Source of the DNA: Vicinamibacteria bacterium
GTDB taxonomy: Bacteria > Acidobacteriota > Vicinamibacteria > Fen-336 > JAGNNV01
DNA: 23,939 bases
Direction of reading: 5' to 3'
Assembly (NCBI GenBank): GCA_016650185.1
Contig: JAENWE010000393.1
Span: 1 to 23,939, forward strand
A program made the position numbers and the translations under genes. Shown here piece after piece: positions 6,935 to 15,457 of this stretch; the stretch's first letter is position 1, and every line of letters starts with the position of its first letter. Under the pieces are notes generated by a model. It worked only from the letters and a program-made list of their open reading frames with translations, did no database searches and was not told the DNA's origin.

Positions 6935-6992
6935 CAGGTGCGTGACGTTTGATCCCGTCGGCCGGTTCATCTACATCCTCGACCGGGCCTGA
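6935..6992 (+). pseudogene. Short beta-propeller (lactonase-like) scrap
   Basis: The frame ending at the TGA at 6990-6992 reads CVTFDPVGRFIYILDRA, which resembles one blade of YVTN/lactonase-type propellers (V-FDP-GRF-Y--N). Nothing else of such a gene is present. The rest of 6707-7060 holds no gene I can support. A minus-strand frame ending in GRLSFRF at 6714 looks faintly like an outer-membrane barrel terminus, but I do not call it. Confidence 0.22.
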
Positions 6993-7061
6993 CGGACGGG
7001 CGCCCACAGCCTATTCGTCTTTCCCGTGCAATCGACCGGCATCTTCGGCCCGGCATTCCTG

Positions 7062-7290
7062 GGCCCATTCACCTCGCGCTGACTGCGCAGGGCAAGCACA
7101 AAGACGATGTCCAGTTCGGCCACGTAGCGGTAGAGCGCCAGGTAGCCGCGTGATCGTCGGCCAATCACCCGGATCGCACCGCGCTCGCGCCGCTCGCGGC
7201 AGGCGGGCAAAGGAGCTGCCTCGCGGGCTCTCCGCTCCGCGCCGGCGGTTCTCGATCAGGTCGATCGGCGCCACCTTCCGTCGCGTGACT
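7062..7290 (-). pseudogene. ParE/RelE-family toxin remnant
   Basis: On the minus strand a frame reads RGAIRVIGRRSRGYLALYRY and then VAELDIVFVLALRSQREVNG. This is the C-terminal strand pair of ParE/RelE toxins (GYLALYR----D-V-VLALRHQRE-G). The N-terminal half is only hinted at in a different frame (VTRRKVAPIDLIE near 7280), implying a frameshift near 7210. No start codon with a proper N-terminus and no antitoxin gene are found. I read it as a decayed ParE gene, opposite in direction to the intact toxin modules. Confidence 0.5.
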
Positions 7291-7406
7291 GGTCGCCCTC
7301 CTTGGCGCCATCCCGTCATCATCATCGGCTGCGCCGGCGGCGCAGAGGCGGTGAACCGCCCTCGCGGTGGCGCGTGGTAGAGGGGGCCGCAAATCTGGGC
7401 CTCCTG

Positions 7407-7421
7407 TACAATCGTTTCGCC
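7407..7421 (+). promoter_or_regulatory. Candidate -10 element with 9-base leader
   Basis: TACAAT at 7407-7412, preceded by TG, lies 9 bases before the ATG at 7422. It closely matches a bacterial -10 hexamer in a GC-rich background. No -35 box or Shine-Dalgarno is seen, so a leaderless or near-leaderless transcript is likely. Confidence 0.45.
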
Positions 7422-7691
7422 ATGCAGGGCCTTCCCGGCGGTGAGTTGATCGGCAAGGGTCTCGCCGATCTTGCGCGAAACGAGGAAACCATCGAGTCGC
7501 TGCTGGTCTCGATCGGTTCACCCAAGCTTCGCGCCCTCGGGGTTTCCCTCGGCCCCGCGTTCGACAACCCTGAGCACCGGCTATATGCCCTCCTCGGTCA
7601 GGAGCACGGCGACAACGCGCACGGCCAATACAACGCTCTGGTCCGGCTCCTGGTCAGTTACGAAAGAGCCCTGGCGTGCTCCCGTCCGTAG
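7422..7691 (+). CDS. Small conserved protein of unknown function (89 aa)
   Basis: ATG 7422 opens MQGLPGGELIGKGLADL; the middle has ETIESLLVSIGSPKLRALG and the C-terminus has NPEHRLYALL and AHGQYNALVRLLVSYERAL. A longer ORF from 7302 exists, but the TACAAT element just before 7422 and the change to normal composition favour this start. I recall similar ~90-residue proteins (LVSIG-PRLR-LG, PEHRLY, NAL-R-LVSFERA) next to toxin-like or nucleotidyltransferase genes in soil bacteria, but know no function for them. It has no TM segment or signal peptide and is probably all-helical and cytosolic. It stands alone between debris and a truncated gene. Confidence 0.65.
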   Translation: MQGLPGGELIGKGLADLARNEETIESLLVSIGSPKLRALGVSLGPAFDNPEHRLYALLGQEHGDNAHGQYNALVRLLVSYERALACSRP

Positions 7692-7720
7692 ATACCGCCG
7701 GACTGCGGGCCTTTCTATGA

Positions 7721-8119
7721 AGGCGGTGGGGCGTCTCGCCGGCGTCGAGAGGCTTGAGGTCACCCCCTTCGGCGAAGATCGATGGAGCCCCGTTCTCGGC
7801 CAACGTCAGCATTGCGACCTTCGCCAAGGGCAAGCTGGTGCTCACGTCTTTCAGCAATTCGGTTCAGCTCCAGATCCCAGAGGCCAAGGTCGGAAGGTTC
7901 CCAATCAAGTTGGATGAGAAGGGCCGTCAGGTCGGCGTTGTTCTCGGGCTCAAGGCGGGTCAGCGCTATATCTCCCCTTCGTCGGGCTTTGTTGCCATTG
8001 AGTCGCTCAGCGCCACTCGAGCCGCCGGCCGTTTCGAGTGTGAGGCGACGGATCTCGCGACGAAACAGAAGGTTGTCGTGACCGCAGGCCGGTTCGAGGT
8101 CAAGCTGGCCGGGAAGTGA
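7721..8119 (+). pseudogene. Secreted protein of unknown function, 5' end lost (or TTG start at 7754)
   Basis: The frame reads KIDGAPFSANVSIATFAKGK, then LVLTSFSNSVQLQIPEAKVG, then SGFVAIESLSATRAAGRFEC, ending VTAGRFEVKLAGK. The pattern IDG-PF-A----A, followed by beta strands and a GRFE/F-V-L end, is typical of small secreted or lipoprotein beta-sandwich proteins. These normally have a signal peptide, which is missing here. The only in-frame start is TTG 7754 without a ribosome site. A possible start, ATG 7717 (MKAVGRLAGVERLEV), is in another frame. It is most likely a truncated gene. Positions 8120-8242 after it are empty. Confidence 0.5.
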
Positions 8120-8242
8120 CAGGCGCAGGATGCCACGCCGGCATTCCGGTCAGACGGTCTCCAAGGTGCGGGTCGAGGTCGCCGTACGGAAGACTCCGGG
8201 CCGATGCAAGAATGACATCTTCGTTTTTCCAGTGACCCTCGT

Positions 8243-10648
8243 CTACTCGTCGCGCAATGCGACGATCGGATCCACTCCGGCGGCGCGCAACGCCGGAACG
8301 ACGCAGGCCATCGCAGCCACTGATCCGAGCAGAGCGATGACGAAGGCGAAAGTGAAAGGATCGCGCTCGCCAACGCCGAAGAGCAGGGACTGAAAAAGGC
8401 GCGCCGAAAGGAGCGCGCCCAGAAGGCCAATGAAAAGCCCCGCCCCGATCAATCGAGAACCCTGGCGCAGGACCATGGAGGCGATGTCGCGCCGACTCGC
8501 CCCAAGGGACAGACGCACGCCGAATTCACGCGTGCGCTGGGTGACCCCATACGCGATCACGCCGTACAGGCCGATGCTGGCAAGGAGGAGGGCGACGATC
8601 GCGAACACCCCCACGAGCAGGAGGGAGAAGTATCGCTGACCCAGGGAATCATCCACGATCTGGGCCATTGTCTTCTGGGTATGGACGGGTTGCTGGGAAT
8701 CGATGGCCAGCACCTCCCTGCGCATGGACGCGGCCAGGGCGACCGGATCCTTCGCGGCCCGCGCCACCACGGTGACATTGTTGAAGGCGAACTCGTGATA
8801 GGGCTCATAGGCCTGCACCGGGGTCTCGGCCTCCAAAGAGTCGATCTTCACGTCCGCCACGACACCCACCACCTCCGCCCAACGCGCCGGATCGTCGAGA
8901 GCGACCTCAACCCGCTTGCCGATCGGGTTCGGAAACTCCGGAAAGAACTTCTTCGCAAACGCGCGGTTGATGATCACCACCCGGGGAGCGCCCACGGTGT
9001 CTTGCGCCGTGAAGAAGCGACCACTGACGAGAGGAATGCCCATGACCTTGAAATAGTCGGGGGTGATGGTCCGGTAGCGGGTCACCGGAGCGCTGCTGGG
9101 GGTCACGTTGACGTTGCTCTCCACCCGCATGATGAAGGTGGGGCCGCCGCTCAGGGGTGCAGTGGTCACAACCGCCGCCGAATCCACAACGGGCAGATCC
9201 TGGAGCCTCTGGATGAGATCGTTCACGAACCGGATGCGTTTCTCATCGTTCTGTCCAAGAGTGCCGTACTTGGCGGAAGGGAGATCGATCTTCATGGTCA
9301 TCACCTTCTCGGCATTGAAGCCGGCATCCACTTGCTGAAGCTGATGGAAGCTGCGCAGGAGAAGACCGGAGGAGATGAGAAGGACGACGGTCGCCGCCAC
9401 CTGAACCACCACCAGGACATCGCGCAACCAGCCCCGGCCCGCGATCGCCCCGTGACCGCCCTCGCGCAGGGCGCTGGTGATGTCGGTGCGCGACGAGGTC
9501 CAGGCGGGAATCATTCCGAAAACCAACCCGCTCACCAGAGTGACGAGGGCGGTGAAAAGCAGAACACGCGGATCGATCCCGACCTGATCGAGGCGCGGAA
9601 TGGTCGCGGGAGCGATGGCGAGCAGGCTGGTCAGGAGCCATCGGCCAAGAATCACACCGCCGAGACCGCCCATGGCGAAGTAGACCAAGGACTCGACCAT
9701 CAACTGGCGCGCGATTTGAAATCGGCTCGCGCCGAACGCCGATCGAAGCGACATCTCGCGCTGGCGCGTGGCCGCGCGGGCGAGAAGCAGATTCGTCACA
9801 TTGGCGCAGGCGATGAGCAGAAGGGCCAGAACCGACGCCACCAGGACAGTCAAAGCCGGACGGATCTGGGCCACCACGTCCTCGAGCATCGGAAAGGCGA
9901 CGCTGTTCCAGTCGGCGTCGGTATTGGCGTAGTCCCTCGCGTAGCGGGCGGTCAGGGTGGCGAGATCGGCCTGGGCCTGCTCATAGGAAACACCTGGCTT
10001 CAATCGCGCAAAGGCCTGAACGCTGTGCAGATCGCGACGGGTTCGGTTCTCTTCATCGGGTGCGAAGGGCGCCCAGATCTGGGTCTTGCCCGGAAAATCG
10101 AAGCCGTCGGGCATCACACCGATGACCTCACGCGGCCTCCCGCTGATGAAGAGCGATCTCCCGATGATGCTCGGGTCGCCCGCGAATCGCTGCTGCCACA
10201 AACCCTGACTGATGAGCACAACCGCGTCCCGGCCCGGAGAAAATTCGTCTGGACCAAAGAACCGGCCCTGCATCGGAGAGACCCTCAGCACCCGAAGAAA
10301 ATCCATGGTGATGGCCGCTCCCTGAATGCGCTCGGGATCGACGCCATCGGTGGAGAGGTTGAAGTTCGCGCCCTGCCATCCAGCCATGGCCTCGAAGGAC
10401 GTGTTGTCCTGATGGGCGGAGAAGAACTGGCCGGCCGCCCAGGAGGCCTTGGGGAAATTCGTGCTGCGCTGGTACAGACGCATGAGCCGCTCCGGCTTCT
10501 CGTACGGCAGCGGGCGCAACAGAACGCCGTTCATCACGGAGAAGATTGCGGTGTTGGCGCCTATGCCCAGGGCCAGCGTCATCAAGGCGACGAAGCTGAA
10601 GCCGGGAGCGGTGCGAATCTGACGAAACGCGGAGCTGAGCAGGTTCAT
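8243..10648 (-). CDS. ADOP-family permease (Acidobacterial duplicated orphan permease; MacB/FtsX type)
   Basis: This 801-residue protein has two MacB_PCD-FtsX units in tandem. The N-terminus (FRQIRTAPGFSFVALMTLAL, GIGANTAIFSVMNGVLLRPL) is the ADOP signature. The first FtsX core (ACANVTNLLLARAATRQREM, SLRSAFGASR) is at about residues 282-320. A second periplasmic domain follows (VSGRFFTAQD). The C-terminal FtsX core (IGLYGVIAYGVTQRTREFGV, RLSLGASRRDI) and the tail GVDPIVALRDE complete the expected length. These orphan permeases have no dedicated ATPase, and their substrates are unknown. The gene follows the thioredoxin-fold gene by 72 bases on the same strand, so the two may be co-transcribed. 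There is no Shine-Dalgarno at ATG 10648. It is the best taxonomic marker here. Confidence 0.96.
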   Translation of the reverse strand: MNLLSSAFRQIRTAPGFSFVALMTLALGIGANTAIFSVMNGVLLRPLPYEKPERLMRLYQRSTNFPKASWAAGQFFSAHQDNTSFEAMAGWQGANFNLSTDGVDPERIQGAAITMDFLRVLRVSPMQGRFFGPDEFSPGRDAVVLISQGLWQQRFAGDPSIIGRSLFISGRPREVIGVMPDGFDFPGKTQIWAPFAPDEENRTRRDLHSVQAFARLKPGVSYEQAQADLATLTARYARDYANTDADWNSVAFPMLEDVVAQIRPALTVLVASVLALLLIACANVTNLLLARAATRQREMSLRSAFGASRFQIARQLMVESLVYFAMGGLGGVILGRWLLTSLLAIAPATIPRLDQVGIDPRVLLFTALVTLVSGLVFGMIPAWTSSRTDITSALREGGHGAIAGRGWLRDVLVVVQVAATVVLLISSGLLLRSFHQLQQVDAGFNAEKVMTMKIDLPSAKYGTLGQNDEKRIRFVNDLIQRLQDLPVVDSAAVVTTAPLSGGPTFIMRVESNVNVTPSSAPVTRYRTITPDYFKVMGIPLVSGRFFTAQDTVGAPRVVIINRAFAKKFFPEFPNPIGKRVEVALDDPARWAEVVGVVADVKIDSLEAETPVQAYEPYHEFAFNNVTVVARAAKDPVALAASMRREVLAIDSQQPVHTQKTMAQIVDDSLGQRYFSLLLVGVFAIVALLLASIGLYGVIAYGVTQRTREFGVRLSLGASRRDIASMVLRQGSRLIGAGLFIGLLGALLSARLFQSLLFGVGERDPFTFAFVIALLGSVAAMACVVPALRAAGVDPIVALRDE

Positions 10649-10720
10649 GGTGGCATTGGTAAGGGTTCAAACAAACCGCGACGTTTTATGTTGTCCTGAC
10701 TCCGACTGGCCTCACGGCGG

Positions 10721-11896
10721 CTAATCTGGATCGAGACCGGCGGCGGCTGTCCACATGTCGACCGAATCAAGCTCGCCCTCGTAGCGAACGGTTCCGGTCC
10801 GGTCCACCAGGACGATGAAGGGACTGCTGGTTTGCCGAACTTTGGCGCTGAGCGACCCGTCCTCGATCAGCATCTCCAGAGGAAGTTTGGCCGCCTTGAC
10901 CGCATCCTCCGCCTTGAAGTAGTAGGGCCGCTCCTCGGGGCGGCCCTTCTCCATGGTGATGACGTGCAGGCTTGGAAGGTAATCGCGAAACCAGGTGCCG
11001 AAGTTGTGGTATCGATGCATGAAGTCGTTGTATGGACCATTCCCCCGATAGCTGGCCAGGAGGCAGACACCCAGAAGCTGTCTCTCGTTGAGCGAGCCCA
11101 GCGTATCGGAAAGGCTGACCGGCGGGCCCGGGACGTCAAGCCTCGGGAGACGGTAGTCGGGAAACGTTCGGCCTAACCAGAGCGGAGTCTCGAGAGGCGG
11201 CCGGGTCCCGGTGTGTTTCTCCACGAGATCAGCGAGGCGCGGGCACGAGTGATACTCGAAGGCGGTGTAAAGCATGCCCAGCCCCGCCTCCTGGGCGCCT
11301 TTGGCCAGCAGGGTGAGGGCGAGGTAGGAGTACGCGACTCCCGTGAAATTCATCGTCCAGTGGGACGCGAAGTTCTTGACGTACTCGTCCACCAGGGCGA
11401 TGCCCTCGGGCTTTCGCCCCGTCTCATACAGCGCCGCCCCCAGGAAAGCGAGGGCGGGATGATCGCGGTCGCCCGTGGTCAGGGTCCTCCGGGAGAGGTC
11501 CTCGAGGCCCTTGAAGTCACGCGCCTCCCACAACACCTCCAGGTCCGAAGGTGGGCTGGTGTTCGGGTTGAAGCGATCCCGGATTCCATCGGGCGTGCGT
11601 TGGAGCTTCACTCCGGGCTCGATGCCGGTCGCTTCGAGTTTGATGAGCTCGTGCCGCGCCCGGGAATAGAAGACCCACTCGTGAATCCGAGCGCGAAGCT
11701 TGTAGGTCTCAGGCAGCAGATCCGTGGCCGGAACCGCGTCGAGCGACACCAGGAAGTCGCGGGGAGCGACACCAACGTGCGCGGCCAGCGACGGGGTCGC
11801 CATCTTCGTCACGATAAGACACTGCGACGGTTTGGGCATGCGCACGTTGGGCATGCGAGTGAGCTGACGGACCTGCGCGCTGATGAAGCCTTGCAA
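10721..11896 (-). CDS. PDZ-TPR-thioredoxin-fold protein lacking the redox cysteines
   Basis: This 391-residue protein reads from a TTG start with a strong GGAGG six bases upstream. Residues 24-75 look PDZ-like (SQCLIVTKMATPSLAAHVGV, DFLVSLDAVPATDL). Residues 117-228 are helical and TPR-like (AFLGAALYETG--PEGIALV). Residues 242-388 are a redoxin/thioredoxin fold (FPDYRLPRLD, VSLSDTLGSLNERQLLGVCL, FIVLVDRTGTVRYEGELD). Where redoxins of the AhpC/deiodinase type carry their active Cys (SYTCPPFR), this one has ASYRGNGPYNDFM, so thiol chemistry is unlikely. No signal peptide is seen, so it is probably cytosolic. It diverges from the amidase gene and lies upstream of the ADOP permease. The domain calls are by eye; the role is unknown. 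Confidence 0.7.
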   Translation of the reverse strand: MQGFISAQVRQLTRMPNVRMPKPSQCLIVTKMATPSLAAHVGVAPRDFLVSLDAVPATDLLPETYKLRARIHEWVFYSRARHELIKLEATGIEPGVKLQRTPDGIRDRFNPNTSPPSDLEVLWEARDFKGLEDLSRRTLTTGDRDHPALAFLGAALYETGRKPEGIALVDEYVKNFASHWTMNFTGVAYSYLALTLLAKGAQEAGLGMLYTAFEYHSCPRLADLVEKHTGTRPPLETPLWLGRTFPDYRLPRLDVPGPPVSLSDTLGSLNERQLLGVCLLASYRGNGPYNDFMHRYHNFGTWFRDYLPSLHVITMEKGRPEERPYYFKAEDAVKAAKLPLEMLIEDGSLSAKVRQTSSPFIVLVDRTGTVRYEGELDSVDMWTAAAGLDPD

Positions 11897-11902
11897 GAGA
11901 CA

Positions 11903-11907
11903 CCTCC
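11903..11907 (-). promoter_or_regulatory. Strong Shine-Dalgarno deciding a TTG start
   Basis: On the minus strand GGAGG occupies 11907-11903, six bases before TTG at 11896-11894. No ATG or GTG nearby has comparable support, so this fixes the rare TTG start of the thioredoxin-fold gene. Confidence 0.6.
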
Positions 11908-11975
11908 GCGGGAATGGGCGAATTCTGACAGACCGAAGTGAACTTGAACTCTCCCGCCGTATGCTCGGCGACGAA

Positions 11976-13529
11976 ATGCGGATCCTTGTCGTCGTACTGG
12001 CCTCTCTTCTGGCGACGCTTGCGGCCCCGGCCCAGAACGCGCCCGCGTTCCAGCTTCAAGAAGCGACGATCGCGCAAATTCACGCCGCGATGCGAGACGG
12101 CCGCCTGACCTGCCGGGGGTTGGTGGAAGGGTACCTCGCTCGTATCAGCGCCTTCGACAAGAACGGTCCGGCCATCAACGCGATCGTGCTGACGAATCCC
12201 GAGTCGCTCCAGCAGGCCGATGAGCTCGATCATCGATTTGCCGCGCATGGCCTCACCGGCCCGCTCCATTGCATTCCGATGATCGTCAAGGACAACTTCG
12301 AGACCATCGGCCTGCAAAGCGCCAACGGTTCTTTGTCGCTCGCCGGCTTCGTGTCGGCAAAGGATGCGTTTCAGGTGAAGCGGGTGAAGGAGGCCGGAGC
12401 CATCGTCCTGGCCAAGTCGAACATGGCGGAATGGGCCTTCACTCCGTATGAGACGGTGAGCTCGATCCTGCCCGGCTACACGAAGAACCCCTACGCTCCG
12501 GACCGGGTCACCGCAGGATCCAGCGGGGGAACGGCGGCCGCCATCGCCGCGAGCCTGGGCGCGGTTGGCCTGGGTAGCGACACCGGCAACTCCATTCGCG
12601 GGCCGTCCTCGCATCAGGCCCTCGTCGGCATCCGCTCCACCATGGGACTGACCAGCCGCGCGGGCGTCATGCCCCTCTCCTTCCTGGCCGATATCGCCGG
12701 TCCCATGGCGCGCACCGTGGAAGACGCGACGGCGGTGTTCCAGGTCATCGTCGGTGAAGACCCGGCGGATCCCGTGACCGCGGCCGCGCCGGGTCATCTG
12801 CCTCAGAACTTCCTGGCCGCGCTGGTGAAGGACGGCCTGAAGGGCACACGCATTGGGATCCTGCGTCAGGCCTACGAGCGCGAAACTACTGACCCTGAGA
12901 TCGTTCGGATCTTCATGCGAGCGGTCGCCGACCTGCGCGAGGGCGGAGCGGCGATCGTGGATCCAGCGACCGTCGACGGCCTCGACCAGATTCGCCGTCC
13001 GCAGGGCATGGGCCCGTGTCGGGGTTTCAAATACGACATCAACGAATATCTGGCCGCGCACGGTGACCGGGTTCCGATGAAGAGCCTCACCGACATCGTC
13101 AAGAGCGGCCTCTTCCATCCTTCGGTACGGCGTCAGCTGGAACGATCAGAGGAGGGTCCGGCGAACGGCCCGGACTCCGCCGAATGCAAGGCCGACGCGG
13201 CCTATCGAGATCAACTCCGCATCGCGGTGGTCCGGCTCATGGACACTCTGAAACTCGACGCTTTGGCGTACCCGACGTGGAGCAATCCGCCTCGTCTGAT
13301 CGGTGATCTCAACACGCCGCATGGCGACAACTCCCAGTTGTTCTCACCGGTCACAGGCTTCCCCGCGATTCAGGTGCCGATGGGGTACTCCCTCGGCGGC
13401 CGTCTCCCTGCGGGGATCACTTTCTTCGGACGAGCGTGGTCGGAAGCCGTCCTGATCAGGCTTGCCTACGCCTACGAGCAGACGACGCTCCACCGCAGGC
13501 CGCCCGAGGCCACGCCGCCCCTTCGTTAG
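11976..13529 (+). CDS. Secreted amidase-signature-family hydrolase
   Basis: This 517-residue protein starts at ATG 11976, where it gains a signal peptide (MRILVVVLASLLATLAAPAQ, cleavage after about 17-20). A longer ORF from 11883 lacks this. The amidase-signature triad is visible: catalytic K105 (IPMIVKDNFET), cis-Ser S183 (VTAGSSGGTAAAIAAS) and nucleophile S206 (LGSDTGNSIRGPSS). The family hydrolyses amide bonds of small amides or peptides; an extracytoplasmic location suggests use of external substrates, but the substrate cannot be told. It is not GatA, which is cytosolic and lies with gatB/gatC. A TATGCT element lies 10 bases upstream. The gene is divergent from the thioredoxin-fold gene (79-base gap), and its stop overlaps the next, convergent gene by four bases. 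Confidence 0.93.
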   Translation: MRILVVVLASLLATLAAPAQNAPAFQLQEATIAQIHAAMRDGRLTCRGLVEGYLARISAFDKNGPAINAIVLTNPESLQQADELDHRFAAHGLTGPLHCIPMIVKDNFETIGLQSANGSLSLAGFVSAKDAFQVKRVKEAGAIVLAKSNMAEWAFTPYETVSSILPGYTKNPYAPDRVTAGSSGGTAAAIAASLGAVGLGSDTGNSIRGPSSHQALVGIRSTMGLTSRAGVMPLSFLADIAGPMARTVEDATAVFQVIVGEDPADPVTAAAPGHLPQNFLAALVKDGLKGTRIGILRQAYERETTDPEIVRIFMRAVADLREGGAAIVDPATVDGLDQIRRPQGMGPCRGFKYDINEYLAAHGDRVPMKSLTDIVKSGLFHPSVRRQLERSEEGPANGPDSAECKADAAYRDQLRIAVVRLMDTLKLDALAYPTWSNPPRLIGDLNTPHGDNSQLFSPVTGFPAIQVPMGYSLGGRLPAGITFFGRAWSEAVLIRLAYAYEQTTLHRRPPEATPPLR

Positions 13530-15427
13530 CGCGGCTCGCGCGGCTTCAACCAGAAGGACAAGAAGTCGACTTCCTCCACGGCCTGGCCGGGGCCCGCTTC
13601 CGCCCGGAGACGGATCTCGTTGTCACCCGCGCGCATGGCTCCCTCGGGCACTTCGCGTTCACACTCCGCAGTGGCTCGTGACAAGGGGCAGGGTTCAACC
13701 TCGAGTCCGTTGATCTCAAGTCGCACGGCCTGACCCGGGACGCCCCGCGCTCTGATCCCAATCCAATAGTCCACCGCTCGATGGAGGGGCACGACCAGTC
13801 GGCCGTCTCGCGTCGCCCGGTGAAGGTCTTCGCCCGTTCCTCTGGGCACGGAGAAGCCACCGCGAAGAAACGGGATGTCTCCGTCTCCAAACCGGAGAAT
13901 GAAGACAGAATAGGGTCGTCGAAAGATCGAGGCATCCAAGTCAGAAAGCGGTCGGCCGGTACGCGCCCACTCGATGAGCGCTCCCGGAAGGGAGAAGGGT
14001 GATCCGACCGCGCGGCTGACTTCATCGGTGGCAACTCTAGCCATCTGGGGAAAGCCCACCGGCTGGTCCCATCCCCACGCAAACTCCCGGCGGCCCTCGG
14101 CGAGAAGAAGATTCCACATCGACGCAAGCACAACCAGGAGGGCGGGAGCAAACAGCGGCCGACGGCGGCTAAATCGAGTGACGACGTCGAAGGTCATCGC
14201 GAGCCCGACGGCCACGGGCCCCAGAATCGTGCAGAACCGTCGATTGCCGAAACTCGACCCCCCCCACCAGTCGGGAACCCGCGCGTTGGTGACATACAGA
14301 AGCAGAATCACCGCCCAGAACGAGACGGCGGTGCGCCAACCCAACCGCCGAAACGCGAGGAGTCCGGGAATAGCCAGATAAAGAAGCGGGGACCAGGTGA
14401 GAAGGCCTCCACGAGGCGAGAAGAGGACGCCGAGGAGCGCAGGCGAGTGGTCGAGAAAACCCGGTCCGTTGGGAATCAAGACCGGCGCTCCAAAGATGCG
14501 CTCCCAGGCATAGATCTGCGGCGAAAAGGCGACGGCCGCCCCAAACATCAACGCCGCCGCGTTCCGCGCGATCTCGCGCGGATGGCTTCTCGTGTAGGGA
14601 GCGAACAAGCTTGGAAGTGCCGCGGCTCCGAGGAGCGCATTCGCGAAACGAACCGTCGCTGAAAAACCCACCGACAGGCCGACCAGGAACCACTGCCGCG
14701 CCCCTTGCGGGCGTCTTTGAATGAGCAGGAAGGTCAAGGAGGCGGTGGCGAATGAGAGGTTGTGCGACATCGTGGGCTCTGCGGTCAAGTACCAGAACAG
14801 GAAGGTTCCCCAGGCGATACCCATCACGGCCAGCAGTGCTGCCCCCCGCGACGCGAAGCGCAGTGCGAGGCGATAGGCGCAGATGAGACCCAGCACGCTG
14901 AAGAACATGCTGGTCAAAGTGCAGGCGGCGAGATACGGGCGCGCCGAGCCGTTGCAGGCCTGGCCGATCACACCGCACAGGGAGTGAGCGGTCAGGTAGA
15001 GCGGCGCCCATAGAAATGCCGGCCCGATCCCATGCATGTTGATCTGGGTGGGGTCGGGTTCGGGATTCTCTCCGATGGCGCCACCCAATATTGCATCGTC
15101 ATTCCGTATGTCCAGGTCGTGGTCGAAAACCATGCTCCGGACGTACTCGATGTGGTTGATGGCGTCGACCCCGTGGGACGCGCCCAGCCAGAAATAGGAG
15201 GACGCAAACAAGGGAAACTGAGCAAGCAGGAGAAATACCGCCGGATCCCGCAGCAGATTCCCTGGCCCCTCGCGGCGAAAACGCCAGGCGGGCCGCAGAC
15301 ACGACAGTAGGGCGAGAACCACGAAGACCATCGCCGAACTCGCGCCGCCCCACGAAGCGAGGGGCGCCAAACCCCGGATCGCCAAGGCGCCGAAGGTCAG
15401 GGCGATCGGCGCGATGAATGTCCCCAT
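13526..15427 (-). CDS. Polytopic membrane protein, GT-C glycosyltransferase-like
   Basis: This 633-residue protein has about 10-12 hydrophobic segments over residues 1-440 and a soluble beta-rich C-terminal domain (about 490-633). The first large loop contains GVDAINHIEYVRSMVFDHDL and DIRNDD. Acidic residues in this loop are the usual catalytic feature of GT-C enzymes that use polyprenyl-phosphate sugars (ArnT/PMT-like). ANALLGAAALPSLF and WSPLLYLAIPGLLAF are typical long-loop segments of this group. The C-terminal domain, ending RLRAEAGPGQAVEEVDFLSF, looks like a carbohydrate-binding or CBM-like sandwich. It starts 30 bases after the kinase-family gene on the same strand, so it is likely in that operon. 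The exact reaction is unknown. It overlaps the convergent amidase gene by four bases. Confidence 0.7.
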   Translation of the reverse strand: MGTFIAPIALTFGALAIRGLAPLASWGGASSAMVFVVLALLSCLRPAWRFRREGPGNLLRDPAVFLLLAQFPLFASSYFWLGASHGVDAINHIEYVRSMVFDHDLDIRNDDAILGGAIGENPEPDPTQINMHGIGPAFLWAPLYLTAHSLCGVIGQACNGSARPYLAACTLTSMFFSVLGLICAYRLALRFASRGAALLAVMGIAWGTFLFWYLTAEPTMSHNLSFATASLTFLLIQRRPQGARQWFLVGLSVGFSATVRFANALLGAAALPSLFAPYTRSHPREIARNAAALMFGAAVAFSPQIYAWERIFGAPVLIPNGPGFLDHSPALLGVLFSPRGGLLTWSPLLYLAIPGLLAFRRLGWRTAVSFWAVILLLYVTNARVPDWWGGSSFGNRRFCTILGPVAVGLAMTFDVVTRFSRRRPLFAPALLVVLASMWNLLLAEGRREFAWGWDQPVGFPQMARVATDEVSRAVGSPFSLPGALIEWARTGRPLSDLDASIFRRPYSVFILRFGDGDIPFLRGGFSVPRGTGEDLHRATRDGRLVVPLHRAVDYWIGIRARGVPGQAVRLEINGLEVEPCPLSRATAECEREVPEGAMRAGDNEIRLRAEAGPGQAVEEVDFLSFWLKPREPR

Positions 15428-15457
15428 CTCTGGCCGGATTCTAGTGTCCAGCCCCTC

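Noticed and set aside
8681..10699. 672-residue plus-strand ORF opposite the ADOP permease
   Set aside because: Long only because of high GC; low-complexity, charged translation. The minus-strand frame has complete ADOP motifs.
11709..13118. 469-residue minus-strand ORF opposite the amidase
   Set aside because: Shadow of the amidase gene, whose triad and signal peptide are clear.
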